A DNA stretch of 64,000 bases from Robiginitomaculum sp. (GCA_021776515.1 JAJFFS010000011.1:124001-188000), one strand, 5' to 3'. Positions 54,865-63,539 are shown, numbered from the stretch's first letter. Program-made: numbers and translations. Notes: generated by a model not told the origin, from the sequence alone.

Positions 54865-55125
54865 ATGGGTAACCGTCAACAAACGCACAAGCTCTTTTGT
54901 AGTTTCTGTGATACGCAAGCGGAAGGAGTCCTTGATCCTCACACCGATAGTACAATTATCTGCCCGTCCTGTGGGGGTGAAGGAAAATTCAAGACTGTTA
55001 TGGAAGCCATCCACACTCAAGCGGGCAATCATCATATTGACAAAGAGCTTAATGACCTCGACTTCCTCAAGGGAAAGCGTCGCCGCCGCATTCGTCAAAA
55101 GGGCACCTTTTATCTCAAGTTCTGA
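54865..55125 (+). CDS. Transposon passenger, small zinc-ribbon protein B
   Basis: An 86-residue protein with CSFC and CPSC knuckles (KLFCSFCDTQAEG, TIICPSCGGEGKF) and a basic segment (LKGKRRRRIRQKG) near the C-terminus. Related to the protein at 52876. GAAAGG lies 8 nt before the ATG at 54865. An antisense frame overlaps (54862-55137), but the conserved Cys pattern favours this strand. Confidence 0.6.
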   Translation: MGNRQQTHKLFCSFCDTQAEGVLDPHTDSTIICPSCGGEGKFKTVMEAIHTQAGNHHIDKELNDLDFLKGKRRRRIRQKGTFYLKF

Positions 55126-55143
55126 TTGATCTGCCATAGGCAG

Positions 55144-55791
55144 CTAGTAGCCCGTGGTTTCTTTTTCATCAATAGCAGCGAGGAACCCCTTGATGTATGA
55201 TTGCGGTATTTCAACAATCATACTGTTTCCCTTACCGACTACCTTGACTGCAAAAATCTGCCTTTCTGATATTTCTCTAAGTTGGTCCATTGTCATATCA
55301 ATGCCGACGATTTCTTTTTTGTAGCATCCGCCACCATAACCAAGGCAACTCACGTCACTGTCAATTTTCTTAAACCTCAACCTTTCACCGGCACTATACG
55401 CGGCGTTGTAGAACGGCCAATCTCCCATTGAAGTTTGCTCAATCCGCAATTGAACATCAGAAAAATTGACTATGTTGGCACCAGAACGCCCTGCATCAAC
55501 TCCAATGAGATTGTATATATTATACCCATCCAACCATTTGTTTCTTTCTGGATCACGGTATTTGATTTGCGGCCCTTTGGCTGATCTGCCTCCAATGTGG
55601 GGATGATGCAGAAATTCAACGTTGCTTTTTACAACATCAAAATCTGTGCCTTTTGATTTTCTGGTTTTATTGGCTTTTGTTGGTGTGATTTTTTCGACTT
55701 GCCGAACGGTTTCCGGTGTCGAAACATCTGTTGCGCACCCTGTAATTACCAGCATTGCGGTTACGGCTAAAGTTGTGGCAATAATTCTCAT
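55144..55791 (-). CDS. Transposon passenger lipoprotein
   Basis: A 215-residue protein with a lipobox (AMLVITGC, Cys19) and no recognised domain. After a Lys/Thr-rich spacer come beta-strand-like stretches (GANIVNFSDVQLRIEQTSMGDWPFYNAAYSAGERLRFKKIDSDV) and CLGYGGGCYKK with two cysteines. A stable hairpin at 54720 probably ends its transcript. Function unknown. Confidence 0.75.
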   Translation of the reverse strand: MRIIATTLAVTAMLVITGCATDVSTPETVRQVEKITPTKANKTRKSKGTDFDVVKSNVEFLHHPHIGGRSAKGPQIKYRDPERNKWLDGYNIYNLIGVDAGRSGANIVNFSDVQLRIEQTSMGDWPFYNAAYSAGERLRFKKIDSDVSCLGYGGGCYKKEIVGIDMTMDQLREISERQIFAVKVVGKGNSMIVEIPQSYIKGFLAAIDEKETTGY

Positions 55792-55845
55792 TGCGCTTCC
55801 CCTATATTTCGATCACATTTTGCCCGACGTTGGCATCGGGCCATT

Positions 55846-55970
55846 GCAATCTCACATAGGGTGCGAAACCCTGCCTATTCACCGGGTCGGGGTAATTAGT
55901 CCCTACCTTAATCGGCTATCATATTTAGCAGGTAACCCGACATAACGGGACACCCTATGTTTGAGATTGC
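55846..55970. repeat. 125 bp inverted-repeat module
   Basis: GCAATCTCACATAGGGTG at 55846-55863 is repeated in inverted form at 55951-55970 with only a two-base insertion; 87 bp lie between. The interior has its own partial dyads (CGGGTCGGGG and GTAACCCG). It sits in the 257 bp gap between the lipoprotein and membrane-protein genes. No flanking duplication is evident. Confidence 0.7.
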
Positions 55971-56048
55971 CTTGCTGGACTAATGGAGATGTGGCGGGGA
56001 GTCAACGGAAACGCTGGACTCTGACGCGCTGGCTTGCGAAGGTTTTGG

Positions 56049-57032
56049 ATGGAATGGATGAAACTAAACTACCCGCCTGTTGTTATAATAATAATTATGG
56101 TCGCAATTTTATTTGGCCACATTCAATATTTGTATGGGTATGGCGAAGGCGAGGCCGATTGCGCCGCCAATCAAAATGCAGATCAAGCCAACAGTGCAAT
56201 CCAACAGCTTTCTGATATTGGCGCTCCTAGAGTTGTCAAAATTATAGAAGGCAGACCCCAAAAGAACACCGCCACCGGCGATAAGAGCAGCGCCTATAAA
56301 CATGGCAAAATAACTTTGCAAGAACGGGACCACCTCGCTCAACTTGATATGGCGAGTGCCGCCAAATTCGGAATTGTTCTCACCATTTTTGGCGTCCTGC
56401 TGCTTGGGTTTACTCTCAAATATACCCGTGATGCTGCCATTGCCACCAACAAAACTCTGAACGAAGCCAAGAACGCTACTAAGGCGGCTTGGGCGGCTGT
56501 TGATGTCACTAGAGAAATTGGTCAAAAACAGGTGAAGTCCTATCTCGCCCCCGAAAATGGGGAGTGGGTATGCACAATGAGAAACGTGTTTGCTCAAATT
56601 CATTTGAAAAACAATGGGCAATCTCCATGCATTCACGGGCAAGCTAAAATGCAAATGGTATGTTTCATACCGGTCAGAAATTCCCCGAAAAACAAGGCCA
56701 CTTATGAAAGCCCTTGGGCTACCGCCGGATTTGGCACCATTGAGCCTAAAGGGACAACGCCTCTCCTGTTTGATTGGAGTGATGAGGTCTTTGACAAAAC
56801 TTGGTTGCATAAAATTGCGGCCAAAGAGGCTGAAATTCTTGTTTATATCTGGATCAAATCCGAAGATGTTTTTGGGAATATCGACACGCAGGTATTTGGC
56901 AGCACTCGCGTCAAACTTAACGGTGCTCTGGGAGGTGCTTTCAAAGACACCGTCTATGGCGAAAAGCTGCATATAACAAACAATTATCAAGGGAAAGCTA
57001 TTGAACACGCTCAAAACCCCTTTGATGAATAA
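56049..57032 (+). CDS. Transposon passenger membrane protein
   Basis: A 327-residue protein with two hydrophobic helices (PVVIIIIMVAILFGHIQYLYG near residues 9-28 and FGIVLTIFGVLLLGFTLKYT near 106-125), a helical coil with many Ala/Asn/Lys, then a beta-rich C-terminal domain (WVCTMRNVFAQIHLKNNGQSPCIHGQAKMQMVCFIPV) typical of phage and island hypothetical proteins. AAGG precedes the ATG at 56049; 56058 is also possible. Function unknown. Confidence 0.75.
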   Translation: MEWMKLNYPPVVIIIIMVAILFGHIQYLYGYGEGEADCAANQNADQANSAIQQLSDIGAPRVVKIIEGRPQKNTATGDKSSAYKHGKITLQERDHLAQLDMASAAKFGIVLTIFGVLLLGFTLKYTRDAAIATNKTLNEAKNATKAAWAAVDVTREIGQKQVKSYLAPENGEWVCTMRNVFAQIHLKNNGQSPCIHGQAKMQMVCFIPVRNSPKNKATYESPWATAGFGTIEPKGTTPLLFDWSDEVFDKTWLHKIAAKEAEILVYIWIKSEDVFGNIDTQVFGSTRVKLNGALGGAFKDTVYGEKLHITNNYQGKAIEHAQNPFDE

Positions 57033-57038
57033 GGGGGC

Positions 57039-57063
57039 TTGGTGCTTCTGCTACATAAGTCCG
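57039..57063. repeat. Right terminal inverted repeat
   Basis: Complement of the left end, ending TGCTACATAAGTCCG at 57063. Confidence 0.95.
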
Positions 57064-57071
57064 ATAATCAG
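57064..57071. repeat. 8 bp target-site duplication, right copy
   Basis: ATAATCAG, identical to 52416-52423. Confidence 0.95.
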
Positions 57072-58238
57072 CACTGAAACCGCCGCGATCAGACCATAGG
57101 CCATAGGCGGGTTTGGCCCCCAGACCGACCAGATTATAAAAGCAACCGCTGCACTGGCCACCACGGCAGGTACAAAAACACCCGACACAGCATCAGCAAG
57201 TTTTTGAATGGGCGCACGAGAGCGCTGGGCATCGGCCACCATAGCAACGATCTGCGCCAACATAGTCTTGGCCCCTACCCGGGTAGCGCGAAAAACAAAA
57301 CTGCCCGTGCCGTTGATGGTACCGCCGGTAACGGGATCACCCGGTTTCTTTTCTGCTGGCAACGGCTCGCCGGTCAACAGGGATTCGTCAACTTGCGAAG
57401 CTCCCTCAACAACCTCCCCATCGACGGGGATTTTATCCCCGGGGCGTATGCGTAAAAGGTCGCCGCCGTGAACTTGCGACAGCGGAACATCCTCCTCCGT
57501 ACCATCCTCATGAACAATGCGCGCCATTTTTGGTGCCAGATCCAGAAGCGCCCGGATAGCGCCGCCCGTGCGCTCGCGGGCGCGCAACTCAAGAACCTGG
57601 CCCAATAACACCAGCACAATAATGGTCGCCGCAGCCTCGAAATAAACCGCAACACTTCCGTCCTCGGTACGAAAAGCCTCCGGGAAAGTACCCGGCGTAA
57701 TCGTCGCCATGGCGCTATAGACATAGGCGGCACCGGTACCCATGGCGATGAGTGTGAACATGTTGGGATTTCTGCTGAGTATTGACTGCCAGCCCCGAAC
57801 AAAAAATGGCCAGCCGCACCACAGCACCACTGGCGTTGCCATGATCAGTTCAACAAATTTGGATAAACGCGGCGGCAACCAGTTCTCCACCGGCAAGCCC
57901 ACCATTGGCCCCATGGAAAGCACCATCAGGGGAGTGGCAAGAACAAGTCCCAGCCAAAACCGGTGGGTAAAGTCAATCAGCTCAGGATTGGGGCCGCTTT
58001 CGGCGAGGTGAACGTCTTTGGGTTCCAGCGCCATGCCGCAAATAGGGCAATTGCCCGGGCCAACCTGCTCAATCTGCGGATGCATGGGGCAAGTGTAAAT
58101 GGCATTTTCATCTATAGGGTGGGTAGGTGTTTTGGCGGCGTCATGATTATGGTGACAGGCATGAGATGGTGTTTCACCATGGCCAGAGCCATTTTCCACC
58201 TGTTCAGAAGAAGAATGATCGTGGCTTTTATGTGCCAT
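57064..58238 (-). pseudogene. copA: copA 5' fragment (copper P-type ATPase)
   Basis: The N-terminal part of the copper ATPase, starting at ATG 58238. A His-rich leader ([19 protein letters not shown]) precedes a heavy-metal-binding [26 protein letters not shown] domain, six helices and the actuator domain with SLLTGEPLP. It stops three codons into the transposon end (GLM then stop at 57051), just before the CPC ion site. Joined to the 3' fragment without the transposon and one target copy, the gene has 2,259 bases, in frame. In this state it cannot transport metal. Confidence 0.92.
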
Positions 58239-58327
58239 GGCTGTTTCTAATAGAAATAGCTGCAAACAGGCGCGGGAAGGGATCAAGGCCGTTCACCATT
58301 AAAAAAGGTAGCCTATGAACAGTTTTA

Positions 58328-58693
58328 CTATTGATGTTCGGCTTCTCCCTGGGCTTTGTCTGGCCCGCCGTGCTTCATTTTTGTATGCATCATGTCATGG
58401 CATTTTTTATGCCTTTCACTCATGCCTTCGCCAGATTTCATTTTTTCTTTCATGGCAGCCATATCCATCCCGCCATTTTCCATTTTTTTGTGCATCTTGG
58501 CCATCATGCCCTTGCACTTTTGCGGCATGCTTTTCATTTTCTCAGACATAGCCTTATGTTTTTCCTGCTCCATCATCATGGATGGTTTCTCTTCTGAAGT
58601 GGCTGCAGGAGCTTCTGTTTGCGTTGTGACGCAAGCGCTCAAGGCAACGGCCCCTGCTGTCACGACGGCTATACGAGCAAAATTAATGGCCAT
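58328..58693 (-). CDS. Met/His/Lys-rich lipoprotein, probably copper-binding
   Basis: A 121-residue protein with a lipobox (AVALSAC, Cys21) and then a stretch with many Met, Lys, His and Cys (MMMEQEKHKAMSEKMK, KCKGMMAKMHKKM, KKCHDMMHTKM). Such composition binds Cu(I) in the periplasm in other proteins. It lies 90 bp upstream of copA on the same strand, so it is probably part of a copper-handling operon. An AGGAAC site precedes the ATG. The opposite-strand frames are shadows of its composition. Confidence 0.75.
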   Translation of the reverse strand: MAINFARIAVVTAGAVALSACVTTQTEAPAATSEEKPSMMMEQEKHKAMSEKMKSMPQKCKGMMAKMHKKMENGGMDMAAMKEKMKSGEGMSERHKKCHDMMHTKMKHGGPDKAQGEAEHQ

Positions 58694-58778
58694 TTTATGT
58701 TCCTAGAATTTTCACCATTATGCATGAGCACATTGCGAACGGCAATTGATTTAGGCGGGCAAGGCAAAATGGGGGGCG

Positions 58779-60008
58779 CTAATGGGTCAGACGAACAGAG
58801 CCAGGCGTGCGCGGCAACACTTCGGGAAAGCCTGCCGCTTCGTGGTCTACGCTTAACTTCATTTCACCATTGCCACTAAAAATAATACTATCCGCAATCA
58901 ATGCCATAACCGGCGAAACAGCCCCAAATCCACCACCGCCGGTAATGTCCAGAATTTGTGTAGGAAAATACAAGGTGCCGGTGATTTGCACATCGCCACC
59001 ACCAATAATTGTATTGCTGTGCTGTGGATTAGAGTCCGGGTGCTGAACGAAAACAAGCCCGGAATAAACCCCTTCACCAGGTGCGCTGAAATTAACACCA
59101 GATTGTGCCTGAATATTCAATCCCGTATCAGCACCATAAAAATAGAACGTCACATCATTGCCAATGGCCGTTGACTGGGCAAGCAGGGAAAGCTCACCGC
59201 CCTTAATAACATATAATCCAGGGTTAAAGCTCACATCGGCATCGGCCTGCAGGCTTAACCCCCCACAATAAATACCCGGGTCAGCGGTGAATATGCCATT
59301 TTTAAACTGGATATTGGTATAATCACATCCCGCCACATCCGGCACTGGCAAGTTGGCATAAGGGTCTTCAACTGGCGCACAATTGCCCGATGGTTCAGGC
59401 GAGAACCCATTGCCTGAATAACCGCCAACCGCGCAAAAATCAGAGGCTTCGGCATCAGCTGTCCCCTTTGTGGTCAGGGCCTGTGCATGGCTGGAATTGG
59501 AATGCACAGCACATCCCTCAGCCAGTAGCGAAGATGAGCCAGAGAGTAAAATCGCATCCTTTTTTGTTGAATTAAGGGCTAACATGCAAAAAATTTGTCC
59601 CGGCAGGTTTTCCGCGCTCGCTGTGGTTGTCACCGGGATGCTGTGAAAATTTTCCATCAGGGCAAAAGTAGCGGGAACGGCGGCGGTCATGGAAACACTA
59701 ACCGTATCGCCAGAAAAAACGGTGTTGGCCTGCCCAACCAAATCGGCACCATAACTGCCGGCACGCCAGTTTGCCGTTAGCATATCACTGACCAGTTGCT
59801 CCCGTTCAATCGACGGTGAATCAATATTTATCGCACCGGCCAATGCCGCTGAGTCTACTGCGCTTTGCAAGTTTGAGCGCACATTGGAAGCCCGGTGGAG
59901 GTCAAACCCAACACCAAGAGTCAAGGTAAAGGGGACCAGCACCAAAGTGAAAAAGATGGCGGCATTACCACGGTCATTTTTACAGAACCGGTCTAGTATT
60001 TTTCGCAT
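58779..60008 (-). CDS. TadG-like pilus/Flp assembly protein
   Basis: A 409-residue protein with the TadE/TadG-type start: FCKNDRGNAAIFFTLVLVPFTLTLGVGFDLHRASNVRSNLQSAVDSAALAGA (membrane helix near residues 15-35). The rest is a large extracytoplasmic domain with Ser/Gly-rich beta repeats. The ATG at 60008 follows AGGAG, so the longer open frame (60053) is not used. No other tad genes are in the window, so it may be a stand-alone pseudopilin-like adhesin. Confidence 0.85.
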   Translation of the reverse strand: MRKILDRFCKNDRGNAAIFFTLVLVPFTLTLGVGFDLHRASNVRSNLQSAVDSAALAGAINIDSPSIEREQLVSDMLTANWRAGSYGADLVGQANTVFSGDTVSVSMTAAVPATFALMENFHSIPVTTTASAENLPGQIFCMLALNSTKKDAILLSGSSSLLAEGCAVHSNSSHAQALTTKGTADAEASDFCAVGGYSGNGFSPEPSGNCAPVEDPYANLPVPDVAGCDYTNIQFKNGIFTADPGIYCGGLSLQADADVSFNPGLYVIKGGELSLLAQSTAIGNDVTFYFYGADTGLNIQAQSGVNFSAPGEGVYSGLVFVQHPDSNPQHSNTIIGGGDVQITGTLYFPTQILDITGGGGFGAVSPVMALIADSIIFSGNGEMKLSVDHEAAGFPEVLPRTPGSVRLTH

Positions 60009-60202
60009 CGGCAACTCCTGAAACCTTCTCTTACCCCCGACTTTCATAATCATTGTGCTGCAAATGTGCTAAAGCGCATTAAAAATGAGAGATCAAACTT
60101 GCCTATATGGCTTAATGGTTTGCTATCCTTAACAACCGACACCCTTGCGCCAAACCGGCGCAAAAGGCACAGTGCACCGTCACATCAAAAAGGAGAGGCG
60201 TC

Positions 60203-61963
60203 ATGCGCATTTTTGCCGTTGTCACGCTAATTTCTGCTATGTCATTCGCTCTGGAAACTGCCGCTGAACCACCCGCCGACCCCATAGCCGGAGATCGCAT
60301 AAGCGGACAATTTTTTGAGACCCGCAGCCCGGTAGTAGCCCAGCATGGGATGGCCGCCACAGCACACCCCTTGGCTTCCCAAATCGCTATTGAGATACTT
60401 AAAAATGGTGGCAACGCCGTTGATGCAGCCATTGCCGCCAATGCGGCATTAGGGCTGATGGAACCGGTAGCCAACGGACTTGGCGGTGATCTCTTTGCCT
60501 TGATCTGGGATCCGAAAACCCAAAAACTTCATGGCCTGAATGCGTCCGGGCGCTCGCCCAAAGGCATGGATTTGGCTGATCTGAAGAAACGCCTGAACGG
60601 TGCCGATGAAATACCGCCCGCCGGAGTGTTGCCGGTCTCTGTACCCGGTGCTGCCGATGGCTGGTTTGAAATGCACAAACGCTTTGGTCAATTGCCCATG
60701 AGCGCTATTTTAGCACCGGCAATCAGCTATGCCGAAGACGGGTTTCCCGTCACCGAGGTTATCGGGTATTACTGGGACATAAACATGCAGCGTTTTGATG
60801 AAGCGCTCAGCGTCGGCATGATTGAAGAGTTTGATAATGCCCGCGCTACGTATTTGGTGAATGGCCGTGCACCGCGTGAAGGTGAAGTTTTCAAAAACCC
60901 GGATCTGGCCAACACGTATTCTCTGTTAGCGGAAAAGGGTCGTGACGGTTTTTATAAAGGCAAAATCGCCAAAACCATTGATGCCTATATGAAACGCATT
61001 GGCGGGCCGTTACGCCATGATGATTTTGCCAGCCACACCAGCGAGTGGGTTGAGCCACAATCGGTCAATTATCGCGGCTATGATGTTTGGGAGTTACCGC
61101 CCAATGGCCAGGGTATTGCCGCCCTGCAAATGCTGAACCTTTTAGAAGGCTTCGATATGAAGGGCGCAGGGTTTATGAGTGCCAAAAGCCTGCATTTACA
61201 GATTGAAGCCAAACGTCTGGCTTTTGAGGACCGGGCCAAATTTTATGCCGATCCTGACTTTGCCGCCGCGCCGGTAAAGGCGCTTCTTTCTGATGACTAT
61301 GCGGATCAACGCCGGGCGCTAATAAATCCGAACAAAGCCATGGTGGACGTTGGCCCGGGCGACCCTGCTGCCATTGAAGATGGCGACACCACATACCTTA
61401 CTGTCGCCGATAAGGATGGTATGATGGTATCGCTCATCCAGTCCAATTATCGCGGTATGGGTTCCGGCCTGGTGCCAGACGGGCTTGGGTTTATGCTGCA
61501 AGACAGAGGGCAGCTTTTTTCACTTGAGGAAGGCCACGCCAATATATACGCCCCCGGCAAACGTCCGTTTCATACCATCATTCCGGCCTTTATTACCAAA
61601 GACGGCAAGCCGTGGCTTTCCTTTGGTTTGATGGGCGGCGCCATGCAACCGCAGGGCCACGTGCAGATCGTGCTGAACATGATTGATTACGGTCTGAATG
61701 TTCAGGCCGCGGGCGATGCTGCACGCTGGCGTCATGCTGGCTCTACCCAACCCACAGGCACAGCACGCCAGGGGATGGGCATGGTCCATCTGGAAAATGG
61801 TGTTCCACAAGACGTGCGTGGTGCCCTGAAGGCCATGGGCCACGTATTAGGACCGTCGGACGGTGGTTTTGGTGGTTATCAGGCGATTTTGCGTGACCCT
61901 GAAACGGGTGTATATTCTGCGGCCAGTGAAATGCGCAAAGATGGCGCAGCGATCGGGTATTAG
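60203..61963 (+). CDS. ggt: Gamma-glutamyltransferase
   Basis: A 586-residue Ntn-hydrolase with a signal peptide (AVVTLISAMSFALETAA). NGGNAVDAAIAANAALGLMEPVANGLGGDLFALIW is the large-subunit opening. Autocleavage is expected before Thr396 in EDGDTTYLTVADKDG, which becomes the catalytic nucleophile of the small subunit. It would cleave glutathione and gamma-glutamyl compounds in the periplasm. GGAG lies about 9 nt before the ATG. Confidence 0.92.
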   Translation: MRIFAVVTLISAMSFALETAAEPPADPIAGDRISGQFFETRSPVVAQHGMAATAHPLASQIAIEILKNGGNAVDAAIAANAALGLMEPVANGLGGDLFALIWDPKTQKLHGLNASGRSPKGMDLADLKKRLNGADEIPPAGVLPVSVPGAADGWFEMHKRFGQLPMSAILAPAISYAEDGFPVTEVIGYYWDINMQRFDEALSVGMIEEFDNARATYLVNGRAPREGEVFKNPDLANTYSLLAEKGRDGFYKGKIAKTIDAYMKRIGGPLRHDDFASHTSEWVEPQSVNYRGYDVWELPPNGQGIAALQMLNLLEGFDMKGAGFMSAKSLHLQIEAKRLAFEDRAKFYADPDFAAAPVKALLSDDYADQRRALINPNKAMVDVGPGDPAAIEDGDTTYLTVADKDGMMVSLIQSNYRGMGSGLVPDGLGFMLQDRGQLFSLEEGHANIYAPGKRPFHTIIPAFITKDGKPWLSFGLMGGAMQPQGHVQIVLNMIDYGLNVQAAGDAARWRHAGSTQPTGTARQGMGMVHLENGVPQDVRGALKAMGHVLGPSDGGFGGYQAILRDPETGVYSAASEMRKDGAAIGY

Positions 61964-62038
61964 GAAAAGGTTGACCGTTCAGGTACGGTTCAACTACGCA
62001 GGAGCATAATAAATTCGATAAAACCACAGGGGACCAAA

Positions 62039-63295
62039 ATGAAACTCAAATCCTTACTGCTTGGCGGCGTTATAGCCCTCACTTTTGGTGCCCTTTCCAC
62101 AAGCGCCGATGATGTTGAATATTCTGGCACACCAGGGGTGACGCTGTATTCTTTTCCCAATCAAAGTGGCCGTAGCGTTATTGTTACCCGCGACACCCCA
62201 AAGCTTAAAAAGGTGGGATTTGCCGCCAATGCCATGAGCATGAAGGTGTCGGGGGGGCAATGGGAAGTCTGCGAAAACAATCAATATAACGGCACATGCG
62301 AAGTTTTTGGTCCCGGCAATCATAACTTTGGTGTTTTTAACTGGGGCAACAAAATTAAATCCGTGCGCCGTGTTCGTTCCGGAACACCAACAATTACACT
62401 GTTTGCGCGCCCCAACATGGATGGTGACAAGCATACCTATGCGGGCAATGTTCCTTTTATTAAAAACTTTGCCATCAACGATTTTGCCCATTCGGCAAAA
62501 GTTTCCGGCGGCAATTGGGTTGTTTGCGAACACAGTGATGGCAAAGGCAAATGCGAAACCATCCGCCGCAACATCTCCGATTTAAGCGCAATAAACCTGG
62601 CTGGTTCTATTTCTTCCCTCTACCGCGCCACCGACTGGCGTAACAACCATTTGGATGGTGGCGATAGCTATGCTGGCGGTGGATATGGGGCTGGCGGCGG
62701 CTATGGCAGAGGCGGTTATGATGGCGGTGGGCGCCGGTATGAAGATCGCAATCCTCAGATCACCCTTTTCGAGGGCTATAATTTTACCGGGTCTAAGATG
62801 ACTATTGATGTGGAATCATCAAGTTTACTATTTGATGGTTTTTCCAACCGAGCCAGCTCGGTACGCGTAACTGCTGGCGCGTGGGAACTGTGCGATGGTT
62901 CTAACTTTACCAAAACCTGCCGCGTGATCGAGCGCAACGAAAACAATCTGGAAACCATCGGCCTGGACAACCTGATCACCTCTTTGCGACCCGTCCGTGG
63001 TGACGATGGCGGTAGCCGTAGAGGCGGCGGCAGGGATGCACGCGGGTTTGAGGGCCAACGGACCGTATTCTTCGCCGAGCCTGTTTTACGCGGTGAACCT
63101 GTGGCCAGTTGCCTCTACCGCAACAGCCAATGCGGCATCGCTGCTGCCAATGCCTTTTGCCGTCAGTCCGGCCTTGGAAATGCGGCGTATTTCGATGAAG
63201 CCCGCAGTTACCGCGCACCTTATATTATAGGGGAGCGCCGGACAGCCAACAAATCGGGTCAACAGCGCCTTATTGACGTCCTTTGCAGACGTTAA
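62039..63295 (+). CDS. Secreted beta/gamma-crystallin-domain protein
   Basis: A 418-residue protein with a signal peptide (SLLLGGVIALTFGALSTSA). Three beta/gamma-crystallin-type domains are recognised by the repeated pattern VTLYSFPNQSG / ITLFARPNMDG / ITLFEGYNFTG, each followed by a W-x-V/L-C-x-x motif (WEVCENNQYNGTCEVF, WVVCEHSDGKGKCETI, WELCDGSNFTKTC). A Gly/Tyr-rich linker lies near 62640-62760, and a Cys-rich C-terminal domain (about 335-418) ends VLCRR. Such domains bind Ca2+ and resist stress; possibly an envelope or matrix protein. Confidence 0.85.
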   Translation: MKLKSLLLGGVIALTFGALSTSADDVEYSGTPGVTLYSFPNQSGRSVIVTRDTPKLKKVGFAANAMSMKVSGGQWEVCENNQYNGTCEVFGPGNHNFGVFNWGNKIKSVRRVRSGTPTITLFARPNMDGDKHTYAGNVPFIKNFAINDFAHSAKVSGGNWVVCEHSDGKGKCETIRRNISDLSAINLAGSISSLYRATDWRNNHLDGGDSYAGGGYGAGGGYGRGGYDGGGRRYEDRNPQITLFEGYNFTGSKMTIDVESSSLLFDGFSNRASSVRVTAGAWELCDGSNFTKTCRVIERNENNLETIGLDNLITSLRPVRGDDGGSRRGGGRDARGFEGQRTVFFAEPVLRGEPVASCLYRNSQCGIAAANAFCRQSGLGNAAYFDEARSYRAPYIIGERRTANKSGQQRLIDVLCRR

Positions 63296-63355
63296 AGACA
63301 GGGCACTACAAAAACCTACTTGACGACGCGCCAAATTACCATCATTGAGACACCA

Positions 63356-63470
63356 CTCATCAAGACCAGCTGAGGGAAAGGCCCTGTGATGCTGGAGCAA
63401 CCTCTGGATAGCCCCGTGCTGCCCGGAAAGGTGCTAATTCCTCGCCCGCCCCTTGCGGACGACAGATGAG
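63356..63470 (+). ncRNA. SAM-I-type riboswitch
   Basis: Hallmarks of the S-box: P1 strands CTCATC (63356-63361) and GATGAG (63465-63470), TCAAGA, TGAGGGA followed by GGCCC, GCAACC and GGTGCTAATTCC, all in the correct order. It lies before the metX-type gene, which makes homoserine acyl ester for methionine synthesis, and would repress it when SAM is high. The aptamer class is SAM-I or the related SAM-IV; SAM-II, common in alphaproteobacteria, does not match. Confidence 0.88.
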
Positions 63471-63474
63471 AGGA

Positions 63475-63500
63475 GAAGGCAACGCCTTCACTTCTTTTTT
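63475..63500 (+). terminator. Riboswitch terminator stem
   Basis: GAAGGC and GCCTTC (loop AAC) are followed by ACTTCTTTTTT. It starts 4 nt after the aptamer P1 and 40 bp before the ATG, so it is the likely transcription-termination platform. Confidence 0.7.
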
Positions 63501-63539
63501 GTCGTATCGATGGAATTAGTCCCGCAAAGGACGAAGGCC

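Larger units (their letters stand above)
52424..57063. mobile_element. IS1595-family transposon with passenger genes
   Basis: A 4,640 bp element in copA. Ends are inverted repeats: CGGACTTATGTAGCA (15 bp identical), three mismatches, then GCACCAA, about 25 bp at 22 matches. It is flanked by a perfect 8 bp ATAATCAG duplication. It carries an ISXO2-type DDE transposase (53349-54314) and six other genes. Both copA halves remain open, so insertion is recent. IS1595 relatives (groups such as ISNwi1) are known to bear passenger genes, so it sits between an IS and a transposon. Confidence 0.93.

Noticed and set aside
54862-55137. Minus-strand frame of 91 codons opposite zinc-ribbon protein B
   Set aside because: The plus strand has paired CxxC motifs shared with the protein at 52876; this frame has no recognisable motif.
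51332-58238. copA split by a programmed frameshift or intein
   Set aside because: The exact 8 bp duplication, terminal inverted repeats and a transposase gene show transposon insertion.
63356-63470. SAM-II riboswitch
   Set aside because: The conserved strings GGTGCTAATTCC and GCAACC and the closing P1 are S-box (SAM-I) features.
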